A DNA stretch of 64,000 nt. Source: Robbsia andropogonis (GTDB lineage: Bacteria; Pseudomonadota; Gammaproteobacteria; Burkholderiales; Burkholderiaceae). The first letter of the stretch is position 1. Each line of letters opens with the position of its first letter. Positions 28,092-38,482 of this stretch are shown piece by piece. The stretch spans positions 372,001 through 436,000 of the forward strand of contig NZ_LAQU01000001.1 of assembly GCF_000970345.1 (NCBI RefSeq), written 5' to 3'. Below the pieces are notes generated by a model. That model was not told the DNA's origin and did no database searches. It saw nothing but the letters and a program-made list of their open reading frames with translations. Position numbers and translations under genes: made by a program.

Positions 28092-29083
28092 GCAAAGCGA
28101 TCCAGCAACACCTGGAGTACTTCGGCAAGTTGCCGTCGCGTGGCGATTTCGTACGCAGCGCGCGAAACCCGCAACTGCTGAACACGCTGGACCAGTGGCT
28201 GTCGCGAACCATGGAGATGATGGCCGAGGATCCACGCTGGAAGCTGGTCTACGACACCATCGCGCCACTGCACTTCGCGTTCCTGGGCTCACATAGCAAG
28301 ATCGCGGTCGCGGGGCATCTGGCCGCCAGCGGCGACGCATCGCAGCGACGTTTTCCATTTATCGTCGCCGCGGCGTTCGAAGTGCAACATCCGATGCACT
28401 TCCAGACGCGCAGTCCGCTGGCCCTCGCCCGGCTCTGGGCACGCGCCGAGGCCCACATGATGCCGTTGCTGGGCCCGCAAGATCCCGCGGGTGCGCTGCA
28501 GAACCTGGCCGATACCTTGGTCACCGTCGACGTGACGGGACCGGGCAGTCCGCACGATGGCACGTTCGACGATTTCCTCGATCACCAGACGCTCGAAGGA
28601 CTGACGACCATGCTGAAAGCGGCTTCCGGTGGCGCGGCGGTCAATCCGCGCCGCACGCTGCTGGCGCTTGGCATCCTGCTGAAGCCGTTGATTGGCAATA
28701 CCACGCCACGCGTGGAAAAGGGCTTGTCCCTGCCACTGCCGACGGACCCGTTGTATCGGAGTCTGGTGGCGGTACTGTGGCTGGAATTATGCGCGCCGTT
28801 CGTGTCCCGCGCGGACTTCGAGGTGGCCATCGTCATGACGAGGATTCAGGGCCGCGACCGTCTGATCATCGGTCTGGATGGCGGCTCCGCACGCACCTTG
28901 CACAGCGTGTTCGATCCGCAAGCCTACATGACGCAGAACATCGACATCGACGATCCGGAATGGGTGGACGATCAGGCGCGAGCCGATTCGTCACTGACCA
29001 AACTCGTCAGTTATCTGGACCAACCGCAACTGTCGTTGCGCGTCGCCGTGGATACGTTCCGCGAAGTCTTTACCGGGGAATAG
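28088..29083 (+). CDS. tagF: T6SS accessory protein TagF
   Basis: A 331-residue TagF/ImpM-family protein. The family signature appears in the first 80 residues: YFGKLPSRGDFVR, LDQWLS and FAFLGSHSKIAVAG. In Pseudomonas TagF restrains the T6SS after translation by binding Fha, but no Fha/PpkA/PppA genes are in this locus, so its control role here may differ. It overlaps tssM by 4 bases and is followed three bases later by the OmpA-type gene, so the three are one transcript. Confidence 0.93.
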   Translation: MSKAIQQHLEYFGKLPSRGDFVRSARNPQLLNTLDQWLSRTMEMMAEDPRWKLVYDTIAPLHFAFLGSHSKIAVAGHLAASGDASQRRFPFIVAAAFEVQHPMHFQTRSPLALARLWARAEAHMMPLLGPQDPAGALQNLADTLVTVDVTGPGSPHDGTFDDFLDHQTLEGLTTMLKAASGGAAVNPRRTLLALGILLKPLIGNTTPRVEKGLSLPLPTDPLYRSLVAVLWLELCAPFVSRADFEVAIVMTRIQGRDRLIIGLDGGSARTLHSVFDPQAYMTQNIDIDDPEWVDDQARADSSLTKLVSYLDQPQLSLRVAVDTFREVFTGE

Positions 29084-29086
29084 TGG

Positions 29087-30094
29087 ATGGGTTCGAAGCG
29101 TTTACACACACCGCCAAAGACGCGTAACACGTTATTGGCGCTGACGATGTCGAGCGGAATACTACTGGGCACGACGATCATTGGCACACCCGCACTCGCC
29201 GACGATAGCAGTGGCAATGTCGTGGTGAATCGGATCGGCGGTGACAACGCGCAAGCCACCGTGCTCGACGGTGGCAACGGCGGCGCCGGGTCCATCAGCC
29301 GAAACAACGGTCGCGGTGCGGCAGCCGTCACATCGACCGCACCCGTTACGACGACGGTGAATGGTGCCGCATCGGGCCCCGGCGGCGCCACGCGGCCAGG
29401 GCAGGTCGTGGTGGGTGGTATCGTTCCCGATGACGCGACAAAGGCGGCCGTGCTGGCACGCGTACAGGCCTTGTACGGCGCCGATAACGTACAGGATCAG
29501 ATCACCGTGGGCAATGTATCCACGCCTGCGAACTGGTCAGGCAATGTACAGAAGTTATTGGCGCCGAACCTGAAGACCGTGCATCGCGGGCAGTTGAAGA
29601 TCGACGGCACGCAGATCGATATCCGCGGAGAGGTAGGCAACGAAGCGCAGCGCCAGCAAGTTGCCAGCGAAATGGCCGTCGCGTTGAATCCGACGTTCAC
29701 TATCCGCAACGGACTGCGGGTGGCCGCGCCGCAACAGCAGCAGAACCTGCTAGACCGGACACTGGCGAATCGTACGATCGAATTCGAGATCGGTAGTTCC
29801 GTGCTGGCGCCGGAAGGCAAGGCGATCCTGGATCAGATGGCGACTGCCCTGTCGACGATGCAGGGCACGCGTGTGGCGATTATCGGCCATACCGACAACA
29901 CCGGTGATCGGCGCTCGAATATCGCGCTGTCACAAGCGCGAGCCGATGCCGTGAAGGGGTATCTGGTGGGACGGGGCATCCCCGCGCAGCAGATGGACAG
30001 CAGCGGCGTTGGCCCGGATCAACCGATTGCGCCAAATGATACCGCGGAGGGGCGCGCGCGGAATCGTCGCATAGAGTTCCGCGCGGGAACGTAA
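29087..30094 (+). CDS. OmpA-family peptidoglycan-binding protein of the T6SS locus (TagN-like)
   Basis: A 335-residue exported protein. The signal peptide ends near residue 38 (TPALA/DDS), followed by a Gly/Ser-rich linker, a middle alpha/beta part resembling BON or OmpA-linked repeats (about 105-210), and a C-terminal OmpA domain (about 222-335). That domain has IGHTDNTGDRRSNIALSQARA and RARNRRIEFR, the peptidoglycan-binding residues. It probably anchors the T6SS envelope complex to the wall, because TssL here has no such domain. Last gene of the tssM unit. Confidence 0.85.
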   Translation: MGSKRLHTPPKTRNTLLALTMSSGILLGTTIIGTPALADDSSGNVVVNRIGGDNAQATVLDGGNGGAGSISRNNGRGAAAVTSTAPVTTTVNGAASGPGGATRPGQVVVGGIVPDDATKAAVLARVQALYGADNVQDQITVGNVSTPANWSGNVQKLLAPNLKTVHRGQLKIDGTQIDIRGEVGNEAQRQQVASEMAVALNPTFTIRNGLRVAAPQQQQNLLDRTLANRTIEFEIGSSVLAPEGKAILDQMATALSTMQGTRVAIIGHTDNTGDRRSNIALSQARADAVKGYLVGRGIPAQQMDSSGVGPDQPIAPNDTAEGRARNRRIEFRAGT

Positions 30095-30176
30095 GGCGCC
30101 GTGCCGGAAGGGTCGCCGCGCGCGCCCTCCTCGATAGAAAGTGTGTAAGGTAACGGTATCGCGCCAATTTTATCCC

Positions 30177-30773
30177 ATGACATTGTCCGCCCCATTGCCA
30201 CGGCGTTACCTTATTACCCCGGAGCCCGCACCTGACGCGCCCCTGTCGACTTTCATCGATCATCTGGAAACGGCGCTTGCCGGTGGGATTACCTTGGTGC
30301 AATTACGCGCGAAGACGGTGACACCAGCGCAATATGCCTGGCTCGCCCGGGAAGCGCGGATATGCTGTCGTCGTCATGGTGCTCGTCTACTATTGAATGC
30401 TCCGCCCGAGCTGGCGCGTTCACTGCACGCCGACGGGGTACATCTGACGAGCGCGCGCTTGATGCATTGCGCGAGCAGACCGCTGCCATCCGATTTTCTT
30501 GTTTCAGCGGCGTGCCATGACACGCATCAAGTAATACATGCGAACACGCTCGGCGCCGACCTGCTAACCATTTCACCGGTCTTGGCCACAAAAACACATG
30601 TCGATGCGGAACCATTGGGCTGGCCCCGCTTCCGGGAAATCGCGGCGCTGACGTCCATTCCGGTGTACGCGCTGGGCGGCATGCGTATCGCGTCGCTCGA
30701 CGAGGCGCTTGCCGCCGGCGCTCATGGAATTGCCGCCATCCGGGACTTCTGGGGTGAAGACGTACGGTCTTGA
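30177..30773 (+). CDS. Stand-alone thiamine-phosphate-synthase-like domain protein
   Basis: A 198-residue TIM-barrel protein of the ThiE/TenI group. Recognisable steps: RYLITPEPA, TLVQLRAKT, HADGVHLTS, VSAACHD, LLTISPVLATKTH, LGWPRF and YALGGM. It matches the C-terminal half of the Nudix-TPS fusions (MutT with a ThiE-like tail) more than true ThiE, since the pyrophosphate-binding LGQ-D of ThiE is not seen. There is no Nudix domain on it. It sits alone between the convergent tagN-like and tssA genes, an odd place. Function unknown. Confidence 0.75.
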   Translation: MTLSAPLPRRYLITPEPAPDAPLSTFIDHLETALAGGITLVQLRAKTVTPAQYAWLAREARICCRRHGARLLLNAPPELARSLHADGVHLTSARLMHCASRPLPSDFLVSAACHDTHQVIHANTLGADLLTISPVLATKTHVDAEPLGWPRFREIAALTSIPVYALGGMRIASLDEALAAGAHGIAAIRDFWGEDVRS

Positions 30774-30890
30774 AGCATACGGCGATCACCTCTCTACCAC
30801 CCACGCCAGCATGCGGATGCAGCGCATTGAGACAACGGGAGGGAATGCGCGTTTAGCATGTCCGGCCGCCGAACGATGCGCGCGGTGCCT

Positions 30891-32157
30891 TCACTCGTCG
30901 ATGCGCTTCACCCCTAGCAAGTCATTCAGTTGTTCCAACGACGCGCCGTCCTTCACCACGGCATTGAGCCATTCATGCAACGGCATGTCGGCCCATATCG
31001 CGGCCTTTTCCGCCATATACGCCGCCGGACTATGCGGCTCCGTGCGCCGGAAAAACGCCGCCACCTCGCGCAAACGGGTAATCGCCTGCGCACGCGTGGC
31101 GATCGGCCCGGCCATGCCGCTGGACGTACCGCCATTCGACATACCGTTCCCGGCGCTGCCGCCCGACACAACACTGAGTTGCCCCATGATGTCCGCCTCC
31201 GATTGGTCGAACTGTGGCTCGATCCGTTCATAAGCGCCGCCCGTTGGTGGCGGCATGCCCGTTTGTGGTGGCTGATGCGCCGTACCGGCCGCCGCTGTCG
31301 CGCCTTCCAAGGCACCAGCGGGGGTCAATGCCCGCATCCTTCGCGAAACGCTCGGCCAGACGGCGCACCGTGTCATACGCCTCTTTTACCTGCCGGAAAC
31401 TGGGTGCATCGTCGCCCGCCTTTGCATCCAGCGTCGCCTCCAGCGCCTTGAACGCCTGCTCGAACGCCGCCAGCTCACGTAACACTTGCGTGTAGAACGA
31501 CGGCTTCGTCGTCCGGCGCGCGGCGTCGAATATGTCGATCGTAATCTTGCCGCGCAGGATGTCGTCGGCGTTGTCCGGGTCCCGCTTCACTGCCTGGATC
31601 AGATTGGCCGCCACCTCCCAATCCAATGCGCCATATCCGCCACCACCCTGCGTCAACGGTACGCCCCGCAGCAACTCAGCGGTCCGGCCAGACAGCCAGC
31701 CGACATTGCCCAGCCGGTAATCCTGATCCCCGTCCTCCGGCAACGGATAAAACGTGTCCCAGAATTCCGTGCAAAGGCCGTTGAGCAGCGCATATCCTTT
31801 CGTCAGGCCCGGTAGACCTTCCTTGATGCCCCATGCCTCCGTCAGCCAGACCGCGAGACGCAGGTCCTTCGTCTGCGTGGACAGCAAGGCGGTGCCACGC
31901 GCGATGACGAGATCCCAGTTGGCCTCCTTGACATCGGTCACCCATTCACCCTGATCCAGTGACGGGTCTTCGAAACGGCGCGCCTCCTGTATCACGTCGA
32001 AATCGTTGGAAAACAGCAGGTCCTCTCCTGCGGGCATGCCCTCGGCAATGGGTTGCAGCAAGGCCTGGACGGCTTCGAGCGGTATCATTTCCACTTGGTT
32101 CGGCTCACTCAACGCGTTCTCTTCGTTCGGCTTACTCGACGGTGTAGGCAAAGACAT
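30891..32157 (-). pseudogene. tssA: T6SS baseplate/tail-assembly protein TssA, frameshifted
   Basis: The first frame (32157 to about 31321) gives the ImpA N-terminal domain (MPAGEDLLFSNDFDVIQEAR, WLTEAWGIKEGLPG, WDTFYPLP) and ends in unrelated residues. The second frame (from 31319 to 30891) gives the missing C-terminal part (AIWADMPLHEWLNAVVKD, LEQLNDLLGV), which in TssA forms the ring or contacts the tail. The switch lies in five C (plus-strand G at 31320-31324). With four C the protein reads on as GIDPAGALEG for about 421 residues. The cause may be mutation, slippage during expression, or sequencing error. It overlaps the end of tssH by 26 bases. Confidence 0.85.
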
Positions 32158-34792
32158 CGCCTTCGCCCGCGCTCACGGCGATCCGGCGGATCGGCGTGCC
32201 ATCCGCGACGCGCTCCAGCACCTGCTGCGCGATCTCAGGCAACAGGGTGCCGTTCAAGATGTGATCGACGTTCCGCGCACCCGAGTCCACTTCCGTACAC
32301 CGCGCCAACACCGCGTCGACGAGCGCTTCGTCCCATTCGAACACCGCATGGTGGTTCGCTTGCACACGCGCCTGGATGCGGGCCAGCTTCAATTCGATGA
32401 TCTCGCCAAGCACCGTATCCGAAATCGGATAATACGGAATCACCTTCATTCGCCCCAGGAAAGCCGGTTTGAACGCCTTGTGGAGCGCACCGCGTAAAGC
32501 CTCGGCCAATTCGTCCGGATCAGGTAGCGCTTCCGGCGGCTGGTTCAGGCACTGTTGCATCACCGTCGATGAGCCCACGTTCGATGTCAGGATGATGATC
32601 GTATTGCGGAAGTCGATTTCACGTCCTTCCGCATCGTCCATGAAACCTTTGTCGAAAACCTGGAAGAACATTTCCAGCACGTCCGGATGCGCTTTCTCGA
32701 TTTCATCGAGCAGCACGACTGAATACGGATTGCGTCGCACAGCCTCGGTCAGTACGCCTCCCTCACCATAACCGACATAACCGGGCGGCGATCCCTTCAG
32801 GCCGGACACGCTATGCGCCTCCTGATACTCACTCATATTGATCGTAATCATCTTGCGCTCGCCGCCATAGAGGATGTCGGCCAACGCCAGCGCGGTCTCC
32901 GTCTTGCCCACGCCCGACGGTCCGACGAAAAGGAAGACGCCCCGTGGCTTGTTCGGGTCTTCCAGACTCGCACTGGCCGTTTTCACGCGCTGAGCCACCG
33001 CACCAAGCGCGTGGTCCTGTCCGATCACGCGAGCGCCCAGCAGGTCCTGCAGTTGCAAGATCGTATCAATCTCATCGCGCACCATGCGGCCCAACGGAAT
33101 GCCCGTCCAGGCCGCAACGATACCGGCCACCACATGCGCATCCACCTGCAACGGCAGCATCGGCTGATGTTGCTGCGCCTGTTCAAGCTCTGTGATCACC
33201 CTCGCCAGCTCCGCTTGCAATGCCGCCGGCTCCTGCGCCTCGGCCAGCGCCTGGCGCAAGGCGGCGACGCGGGCAACGAGTGCCTTCTCCTGCGCATATT
33301 GTGCGTCCAGGACGTCCAATGCCGCAGCATCCTCATCGCGTTGCGCGCGCAACGTCGTCAGCCGTCCGTCCCGCTCGACATTCACCGGTTCGTCGCGCTG
33401 CTCACGTTCCAGCACGGCAATCGCGGTGTCGGTTCGCTCGATACGTTTGCGCGTGTCCTCGATGGGTGCCGGCGTCGCGTTCTGCGCGAGTGCGACTTTG
33501 GCGCACGCGGTATCCAGCACGCTCACCGCCTTGTCCGGCAACTGTCGCGACGTGATATAGCGATGCGACAGGCGCACCGCTTCGACGATGGCTTCATCCA
33601 GCACGCGAACGTTGAAATGCTTTTCCATCAATGGCGCCATGCCGCGCAGCATTGCCGCGGCCAGGGTTTCGTCCGGCTCCTCGACCTTCACCACCTGAAA
33701 ACGCCGCGCCAGCGCCGCATCTTTCTCGAAATACTTCTTGTACTCGCTCCAGGTGGTGGCCGCCACCGTGCGTAGCTCCCCTCGCGCAAGCGCCGGCTTC
33801 AGCAAGTTGGCGGCATCGTTCTGCCCCGCCTGACCGCCGGCCCCGATGATCGTATGCGCCTCGTCGATGAACAAGATGATCGGTTGCAGGCTCTTCTTGA
33901 TTTCGTCGATAACCTGCTTCAAACGATTTTCAAACTCGCCCTTCACGCTGGCACCGGCCTGCAGCAGCCCCATATCCAGCACGCGTAGCGCTACGCCCTT
34001 CAGTGGTTGCGGCACGTCCTCGCTCACGATACGCAATGCCAGTCCCTCGACCACCGCGGTTTTCCCCACGCCCGCTTCGCCAGTCAGAATCGGATTGTTC
34101 TGCCGCCGCCGCATCAAGATGTCGATGACCTGCCGGATCTCGGCATCGCGACCAATCACCGGATCGATCTTACCGGCCCGCGCTTGCGCGGTAAGGTCGT
34201 TGGTATAGGTATCCAACGCCGGTGTCTTCGACTTTGCCGCCCCGGGTGCGCCAGGCGATGCGCTCGCCACCGGGCCGGCCTCACCTTCCGTCTCTTGCTC
34301 TGCCGCATTGACAGGCACTTCCGACGAGCCAGCCGTGATGTCATCGAAGCGATGCTTCAAATCCTCCAATCGCACCTTGCCGAAACGCGGCGACATACGC
34401 TGCGCGATCTGAAGCAGATCCGTGGCGGTCAGTAACGCCAACAGCAAGTGGCCGGACCGGATGCGCGCGCTATGACCATCAAGCGAGGCAATCAGCCAGC
34501 CTTGTTCGAACAGCCTGGGCAACTGCTCGGAGAAAACCGGCGTGCGTGTATTGCCGGTGCGCAGTTCCTCAAGGCTACGCTCGAAGTCGGCTCGCAGCGC
34601 GTCCGGCGCGACGCCGCATGCTTTCATGATGACGCTGACATCGGAGCGCGGATCGTCGAGCAATGCGATAAACAAATGTTCGAGATCCACCTCGAAGTGT
34701 CCGCGCGCCAGACACTCACTGGCGGCTTTCTCGGCCGCCGCGCGAGTAGTGGCATCGAGTTTTCCGATCAAGACCTTCAACGGTGTGCGCAT
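32132..34792 (-). CDS. tssH: T6SS sheath-disassembly ATPase TssH (ClpV)
   Basis: An 886-residue AAA+ unfoldase that disassembles contracted VipA/VipB sheath for reuse. It has an N-terminal Clp-N domain (about 1-150), a first ATPase with Walker A GEAGVGKT (238-245) and [13 protein letters not shown], a coiled middle domain, and a second ATPase with [16 protein letters not shown] and [12 protein letters not shown]. The ATG at 34792 ([13 protein letters not shown]) is the usual family start; a longer frame overlaps tssG. Placed between tssG and tssA on the leftward operon. Confidence 0.95.
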   Translation of the reverse strand: MRTPLKVLIGKLDATTRAAAEKAASECLARGHFEVDLEHLFIALLDDPRSDVSVIMKACGVAPDALRADFERSLEELRTGNTRTPVFSEQLPRLFEQGWLIASLDGHSARIRSGHLLLALLTATDLLQIAQRMSPRFGKVRLEDLKHRFDDITAGSSEVPVNAAEQETEGEAGPVASASPGAPGAAKSKTPALDTYTNDLTAQARAGKIDPVIGRDAEIRQVIDILMRRRQNNPILTGEAGVGKTAVVEGLALRIVSEDVPQPLKGVALRVLDMGLLQAGASVKGEFENRLKQVIDEIKKSLQPIILFIDEAHTIIGAGGQAGQNDAANLLKPALARGELRTVAATTWSEYKKYFEKDAALARRFQVVKVEEPDETLAAAMLRGMAPLMEKHFNVRVLDEAIVEAVRLSHRYITSRQLPDKAVSVLDTACAKVALAQNATPAPIEDTRKRIERTDTAIAVLEREQRDEPVNVERDGRLTTLRAQRDEDAAALDVLDAQYAQEKALVARVAALRQALAEAQEPAALQAELARVITELEQAQQHQPMLPLQVDAHVVAGIVAAWTGIPLGRMVRDEIDTILQLQDLLGARVIGQDHALGAVAQRVKTASASLEDPNKPRGVFLFVGPSGVGKTETALALADILYGGERKMITINMSEYQEAHSVSGLKGSPPGYVGYGEGGVLTEAVRRNPYSVVLLDEIEKAHPDVLEMFFQVFDKGFMDDAEGREIDFRNTIIILTSNVGSSTVMQQCLNQPPEALPDPDELAEALRGALHKAFKPAFLGRMKVIPYYPISDTVLGEIIELKLARIQARVQANHHAVFEWDEALVDAVLARCTEVDSGARNVDHILNGTLLPEIAQQVLERVADGTPIRRIAVSAGEGDVFAYTVE

Positions 34793-34832
34793 AGTCGTGA
34801 GCCTGCTTCTTCTTAATATCGTCAAAAAAAAA

Positions 34833-36104
34833 TCACGCGTGGTCAATGACCTGGAGCGCATATCGCGCATCATGACGATGGTCCCGGGCCGGACGCGACA
34901 TCATGAAAGCATCTTGCCCCAAGCTACCCGCGCTCCCCAGGCAACCCGGCCGTACCGCGTCCTTGTGCAGCACCAACTGCACTTCGAACTCGAACAGCAC
35001 GCCCACCGTCAGTTGCAGCAGTCGCGTCAATGCCAGCGCACTGGGCCGGCCACGAAGGAATGTTCGGTATTGCGCCAAAGTCATCGGTCCAATCACGAGC
35101 CGCGCGCACATATCACGCTGCCATACACGTTCACCTGACAAGGCCGTAGCGCCCAGGGTTGCGTTGTGCATGCCGAGCCGCGTCCATTGCTCAGGGGGCA
35201 CCGAATACCACTTGCCGACGAACTGCACGACGTTGATCGCCACGCCGAAGTAATCGCCAAGCACCCGCTGCAGATAGGCCGCCGACATCGGCCGCTGCCG
35301 TATCGCTGCGGCGTAGCCCGCGACGGCCTCATCGAAGTGAGGGGTCAACGGATCTTCTGCCGCAACCGTGTCGCGCAGTGTGCGCTGCATGCGCGGCGCC
35401 ACGCCACCCAGGGCCAGCAGATAAGGCTTGTACCGCTCATCGCGATCCACTTCGTAGTGCAGCGCCAGGCGGTACTTCTTCCATGCCCCGTAGAACAGCG
35501 CGGTCGCGCGGTTCGAGAAGATGTTCAGGTATTCACGTGCGGCGCGGTCACGCCCCAGCGTCTCGCGTTCGGCGATCTGTTCGGTATAGTGCAGCGGCAA
35601 CGCGCCTTGTACACCAAGCAAGCCAAAGAAGGCCGGTGTCAGCGCGACATGATCAAGGCGGCCGGTGGCGATCGCCGCGCGTTGAGACGCGGGGTCATGC
35701 AACAGGTTGCCATCGATGTCGTAGGCCTGAAGCTGCTCGATCTCACTAGGCGGGAACCTGAGCGACAACGTTGTGCGAAACGACATCTGTGCTGTCAGCG
35801 CACGGCGCCGCATCTCACGATTTTCATGCTCCTTCCGGTCATCGTGCACGTTCACCATGGCAGCGCCGGAGGGCGGGATGTCTGCTTGCAATGCGCCGCC
35901 ACGGACCGCGACGCCATCGGGATGATCACGCAATGAAGGGCTGGCGGCGGCGCGGGCCGTACGGCCGGCGATAAGGTCCTGCTCTGCCCGGCGCAGGAAC
36001 CAACGCTCGAGCACACGCACCGCCTGGAAAAACCCAAAGCGATGCGGTGCTTCGAGCAGTTGCTCGACTACACCAGGACTGATTCGCCGCTTCGGGGCTG
36101 ACAT
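34833..36104 (-). CDS. tssG: T6SS baseplate protein TssG
   Basis: A 423-residue TssG/ImpH family baseplate subunit that forms the wedge with TssF, TssE and TssK. Family marks: PHRFGFFQAVRVLERW near the start, FGLLGVQGALPLHYTE, FLDMFSNR-like EYLNIFSNRATALFYGAW, and VNVVQFVGKW-like INVVQFVGKW. GAGGAG eight bases before the ATG supports the start. It overlaps tssF by 37 bases and lies 40 bases before tssH. Confidence 0.93.
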   Translation of the reverse strand: MSAPKRRISPGVVEQLLEAPHRFGFFQAVRVLERWFLRRAEQDLIAGRTARAAASPSLRDHPDGVAVRGGALQADIPPSGAAMVNVHDDRKEHENREMRRRALTAQMSFRTTLSLRFPPSEIEQLQAYDIDGNLLHDPASQRAAIATGRLDHVALTPAFFGLLGVQGALPLHYTEQIAERETLGRDRAAREYLNIFSNRATALFYGAWKKYRLALHYEVDRDERYKPYLLALGGVAPRMQRTLRDTVAAEDPLTPHFDEAVAGYAAAIRQRPMSAAYLQRVLGDYFGVAINVVQFVGKWYSVPPEQWTRLGMHNATLGATALSGERVWQRDMCARLVIGPMTLAQYRTFLRGRPSALALTRLLQLTVGVLFEFEVQLVLHKDAVRPGCLGSAGSLGQDAFMMSRPARDHRHDARYALQVIDHA

Positions 36105-37909
36105 CGCGCAATCTCCTCGCCGGTCCGTTTCGATTTCACCACCAGCAAGGTGAAGCTGTTCAAGTGCACATAGGTCGCGAAAAACGCGTCCATGACGCCG
36201 ACAAAAGTATGCAGACTCGCACCGACGAAAAAATCCTCGTCGATCGTCAACGTGATCTCGATTCCGCGAACGAACGTGGCAAAGGGCTTACCGGGCATCC
36301 AATGCACGACTGCCTGTTGCGTCACATCGGCAATGCCATCGATATGTCGTGCCGATACGGCAGTACGCGGCAAGTCGTATAGGCGCAGCATCTCGCGCAG
36401 TGGGCCTGGGCCGGTCTGCGTCAACGACACCTGGTTCATCGCCAGGTGTGAAATCAGACGCCAGTGTGCGGCGCGGCCCCGCTCGAAACGCCGGCTCGGC
36501 GTGGCCCGTCGCAGCATGACGATACGCTGGATGATCGATGTTCCTTCCAGGAACAGATCCCCCTCGCTCAAGCCGAACGCGAGCATCGAGGGCAAGTCGC
36601 GATTCGTGCAGGTCAACTCCAGGCTCAAGGTATCGGTCGCCGGCACGGCGGGATCGAAGTCGATATCAACGATCGAGATTTCGGTTTCATAGCCCGGGTT
36701 CTTGCTCGCCACCCAGTCATCCCGACGGGCGAACCAATAATGGCCAGATTGATCGTTCGACTCGCCGTGACGCAACGAATAAAACGGCCGGTATTCGACG
36801 ATCGATTCGCCGTTCGCGGTCTGGCGCACCAGGTTGACCGTGTCGATCGAATACACATCGGTGCCTGCTGCACGCCGCGAATCGGGCACCACGGGATAAC
36901 TCAGCGCCGTGTGATTGATCCGGATCGGTTCACCATGCAAGGGAAACAAGTTGACCACCGGCGTGCAGAACAGTTGCAGATGGTCGCGCGTCACGGACTC
37001 CAACAACCGCGCGGCGTGAGAATCCCCGCGCAGGTCCTTCAATACCAGATGCAGGGTCAGTTGCTGCGCCCGCCCGCCCGTTTGCGTCAGCGCACGCATG
37101 TCGATATCGATATAGTCGAATTTCTCCGGGAACGCGAAGTACTCGGTCAACAGCCGATAGGCAGGATGCGAACGCGGCGGTGTCTCAATCAGTGATTCAT
37201 CTTCGCCGTGCCCGACCTGAGACAATGGCGTCCGGGGCAGCTTCTTCCAGCGAAAATTGCCATCGGCCTCGACATACGCGGCCGTCACGTTCAGCAACAT
37301 CGCATCGGCCAATGCCGACACCAGCGATTGCTCACCCTGGATATGGGCACGCAATCTCGGCAACGGCATATCCCCAAGGCGGAACGGGACGGACGTGGAT
37401 CGTAGCGTGATCGATATCAGGCCGGTGGCATTGGCCGGCAGCACGACCGCGGACGGGGCGCTGGCAATCGGCGAATACCGGACATTGCTAATCGTCACCG
37501 GCGCGAGCGTGACATCGTACGCGGTACGGAACGTGCAGGGCGCGCTGCGCACCGGGCGCGTCTGCAACGACGTGCCACGCGGGATCGTGACCGGCGCGGT
37601 CAATTGCAGCAACGCCTCTCCCGCGTCCAATTGTGCGATCGAGCACGACGGAAACGGCCGCAGGTAATGCGGATGCATCACCTCAAGCAGCGCTTCGGTG
37701 AATTCGGGATAGTCGTCGTCGAGCTTCTTGTTGATCCGTGCGCCCAGCAGCGCGAACGATTGGATCATTCGCTCGACGTGCGGGTCCTCGCTGTGCTCGC
37801 CGGACATCGCGAGCCGTGCCGCGATCTTCGGATAACGTTGTGCGAAGTCCCGCGAATAGCGTCGTAGATACGAGAGTTCCCGCTCGTAATACGGAAGCAG
37901 ATCTTCCAT
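36068..37909 (-). CDS. tssF: T6SS baseplate protein TssF
   Basis: A 613-residue TssF/ImpG family protein, the central wedge subunit of the cytoplasmic T6SS baseplate. It has the diagnostic N-terminus MEDLLPYYERELSYLRR, then PHVERMIQSFALLGARI and YPEFTEALLEVMHPHYLRP. AAGGGG lies before the ATG. Its 3' end overlaps tssG, consistent with translational coupling in the leftward operon. Confidence 0.95.
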   Translation of the reverse strand: MEDLLPYYERELSYLRRYSRDFAQRYPKIAARLAMSGEHSEDPHVERMIQSFALLGARINKKLDDDYPEFTEALLEVMHPHYLRPFPSCSIAQLDAGEALLQLTAPVTIPRGTSLQTRPVRSAPCTFRTAYDVTLAPVTISNVRYSPIASAPSAVVLPANATGLISITLRSTSVPFRLGDMPLPRLRAHIQGEQSLVSALADAMLLNVTAAYVEADGNFRWKKLPRTPLSQVGHGEDESLIETPPRSHPAYRLLTEYFAFPEKFDYIDIDMRALTQTGGRAQQLTLHLVLKDLRGDSHAARLLESVTRDHLQLFCTPVVNLFPLHGEPIRINHTALSYPVVPDSRRAAGTDVYSIDTVNLVRQTANGESIVEYRPFYSLRHGESNDQSGHYWFARRDDWVASKNPGYETEISIVDIDFDPAVPATDTLSLELTCTNRDLPSMLAFGLSEGDLFLEGTSIIQRIVMLRRATPSRRFERGRAAHWRLISHLAMNQVSLTQTGPGPLREMLRLYDLPRTAVSARHIDGIADVTQQAVVHWMPGKPFATFVRGIEITLTIDEDFFVGASLHTFVGVMDAFFATYVHLNSFTLLVVKSKRTGEEIARCQPRSGESVLV

Positions 37910-37972
37910 GAGGCCCCTTATCTGCGTCCCATGTGTGGTTGTGCATCGCCGCGCGTCCGCCTGCCGATACTT

Positions 37973-38467
37973 TTACCGTTGTCGGCCATCGGCACCGCGT
38001 GCGCGGCTAACCGAATAACGCAGCGTGGACGGGTGCAGCATGGCGTCGAAGCTGACCGGCTCTTCGGCCGGATGTACCACCAGCAACGCCTGAATGGCAA
38101 AATACAGCGCGCTGGTGGCCTGTTCCTTAAGTTCCAACGATACTTTGACTTCTTGCAAACGCGGTTCGTGCCATGCAATCGCCTGCTGGATCGCGTCGCA
38201 GATGAACGTGCGATCGTAATAGCTCGCAAGGCTCAGACCCGAAAAATCCTGCAAGCCATAGGTCAAGACCGACTGCTTGCATTCGGGAAGCGTTTCGAGA
38301 TCCGCCTCGGACAACGGCGTACGCGTGTTAAGCAACGCCTCCACATCGCGTGCTACCGTGGCTTTCAATTCCTCGACAGAAAGTGTTCGTAAGGCCGATG
38401 ACGCGGCACTGCGCCGTACGTCATCATCGAACAGCTTGTCGAGCAGACTGGGTTCGAAACGCTTCAT
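37973..38467 (-). CDS. tssE: T6SS baseplate protein TssE
   Basis: A 164-residue gp25-like protein. It has PSLLDKLFDD near the start and the gp25 lysozyme-like fold segment with LSEADLETLPECKQSVLTYGLQDFSG-type spacing and I-x-W-HEPRL (AIAWHEPRLQEV). It sits at the baseplate and helps start sheath assembly. GGGAG precedes the ATG. It lies 15 bases after hcp and before tssF. Confidence 0.92.
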   Translation of the reverse strand: MKRFEPSLLDKLFDDDVRRSAASSALRTLSVEELKATVARDVEALLNTRTPLSEADLETLPECKQSVLTYGLQDFSGLSLASYYDRTFICDAIQQAIAWHEPRLQEVKVSLELKEQATSALYFAIQALLVVHPAEEPVSFDAMLHPSTLRYSVSRARGADGRQR

Positions 38468-38482
38468 GCCACTCCCGCTCGC

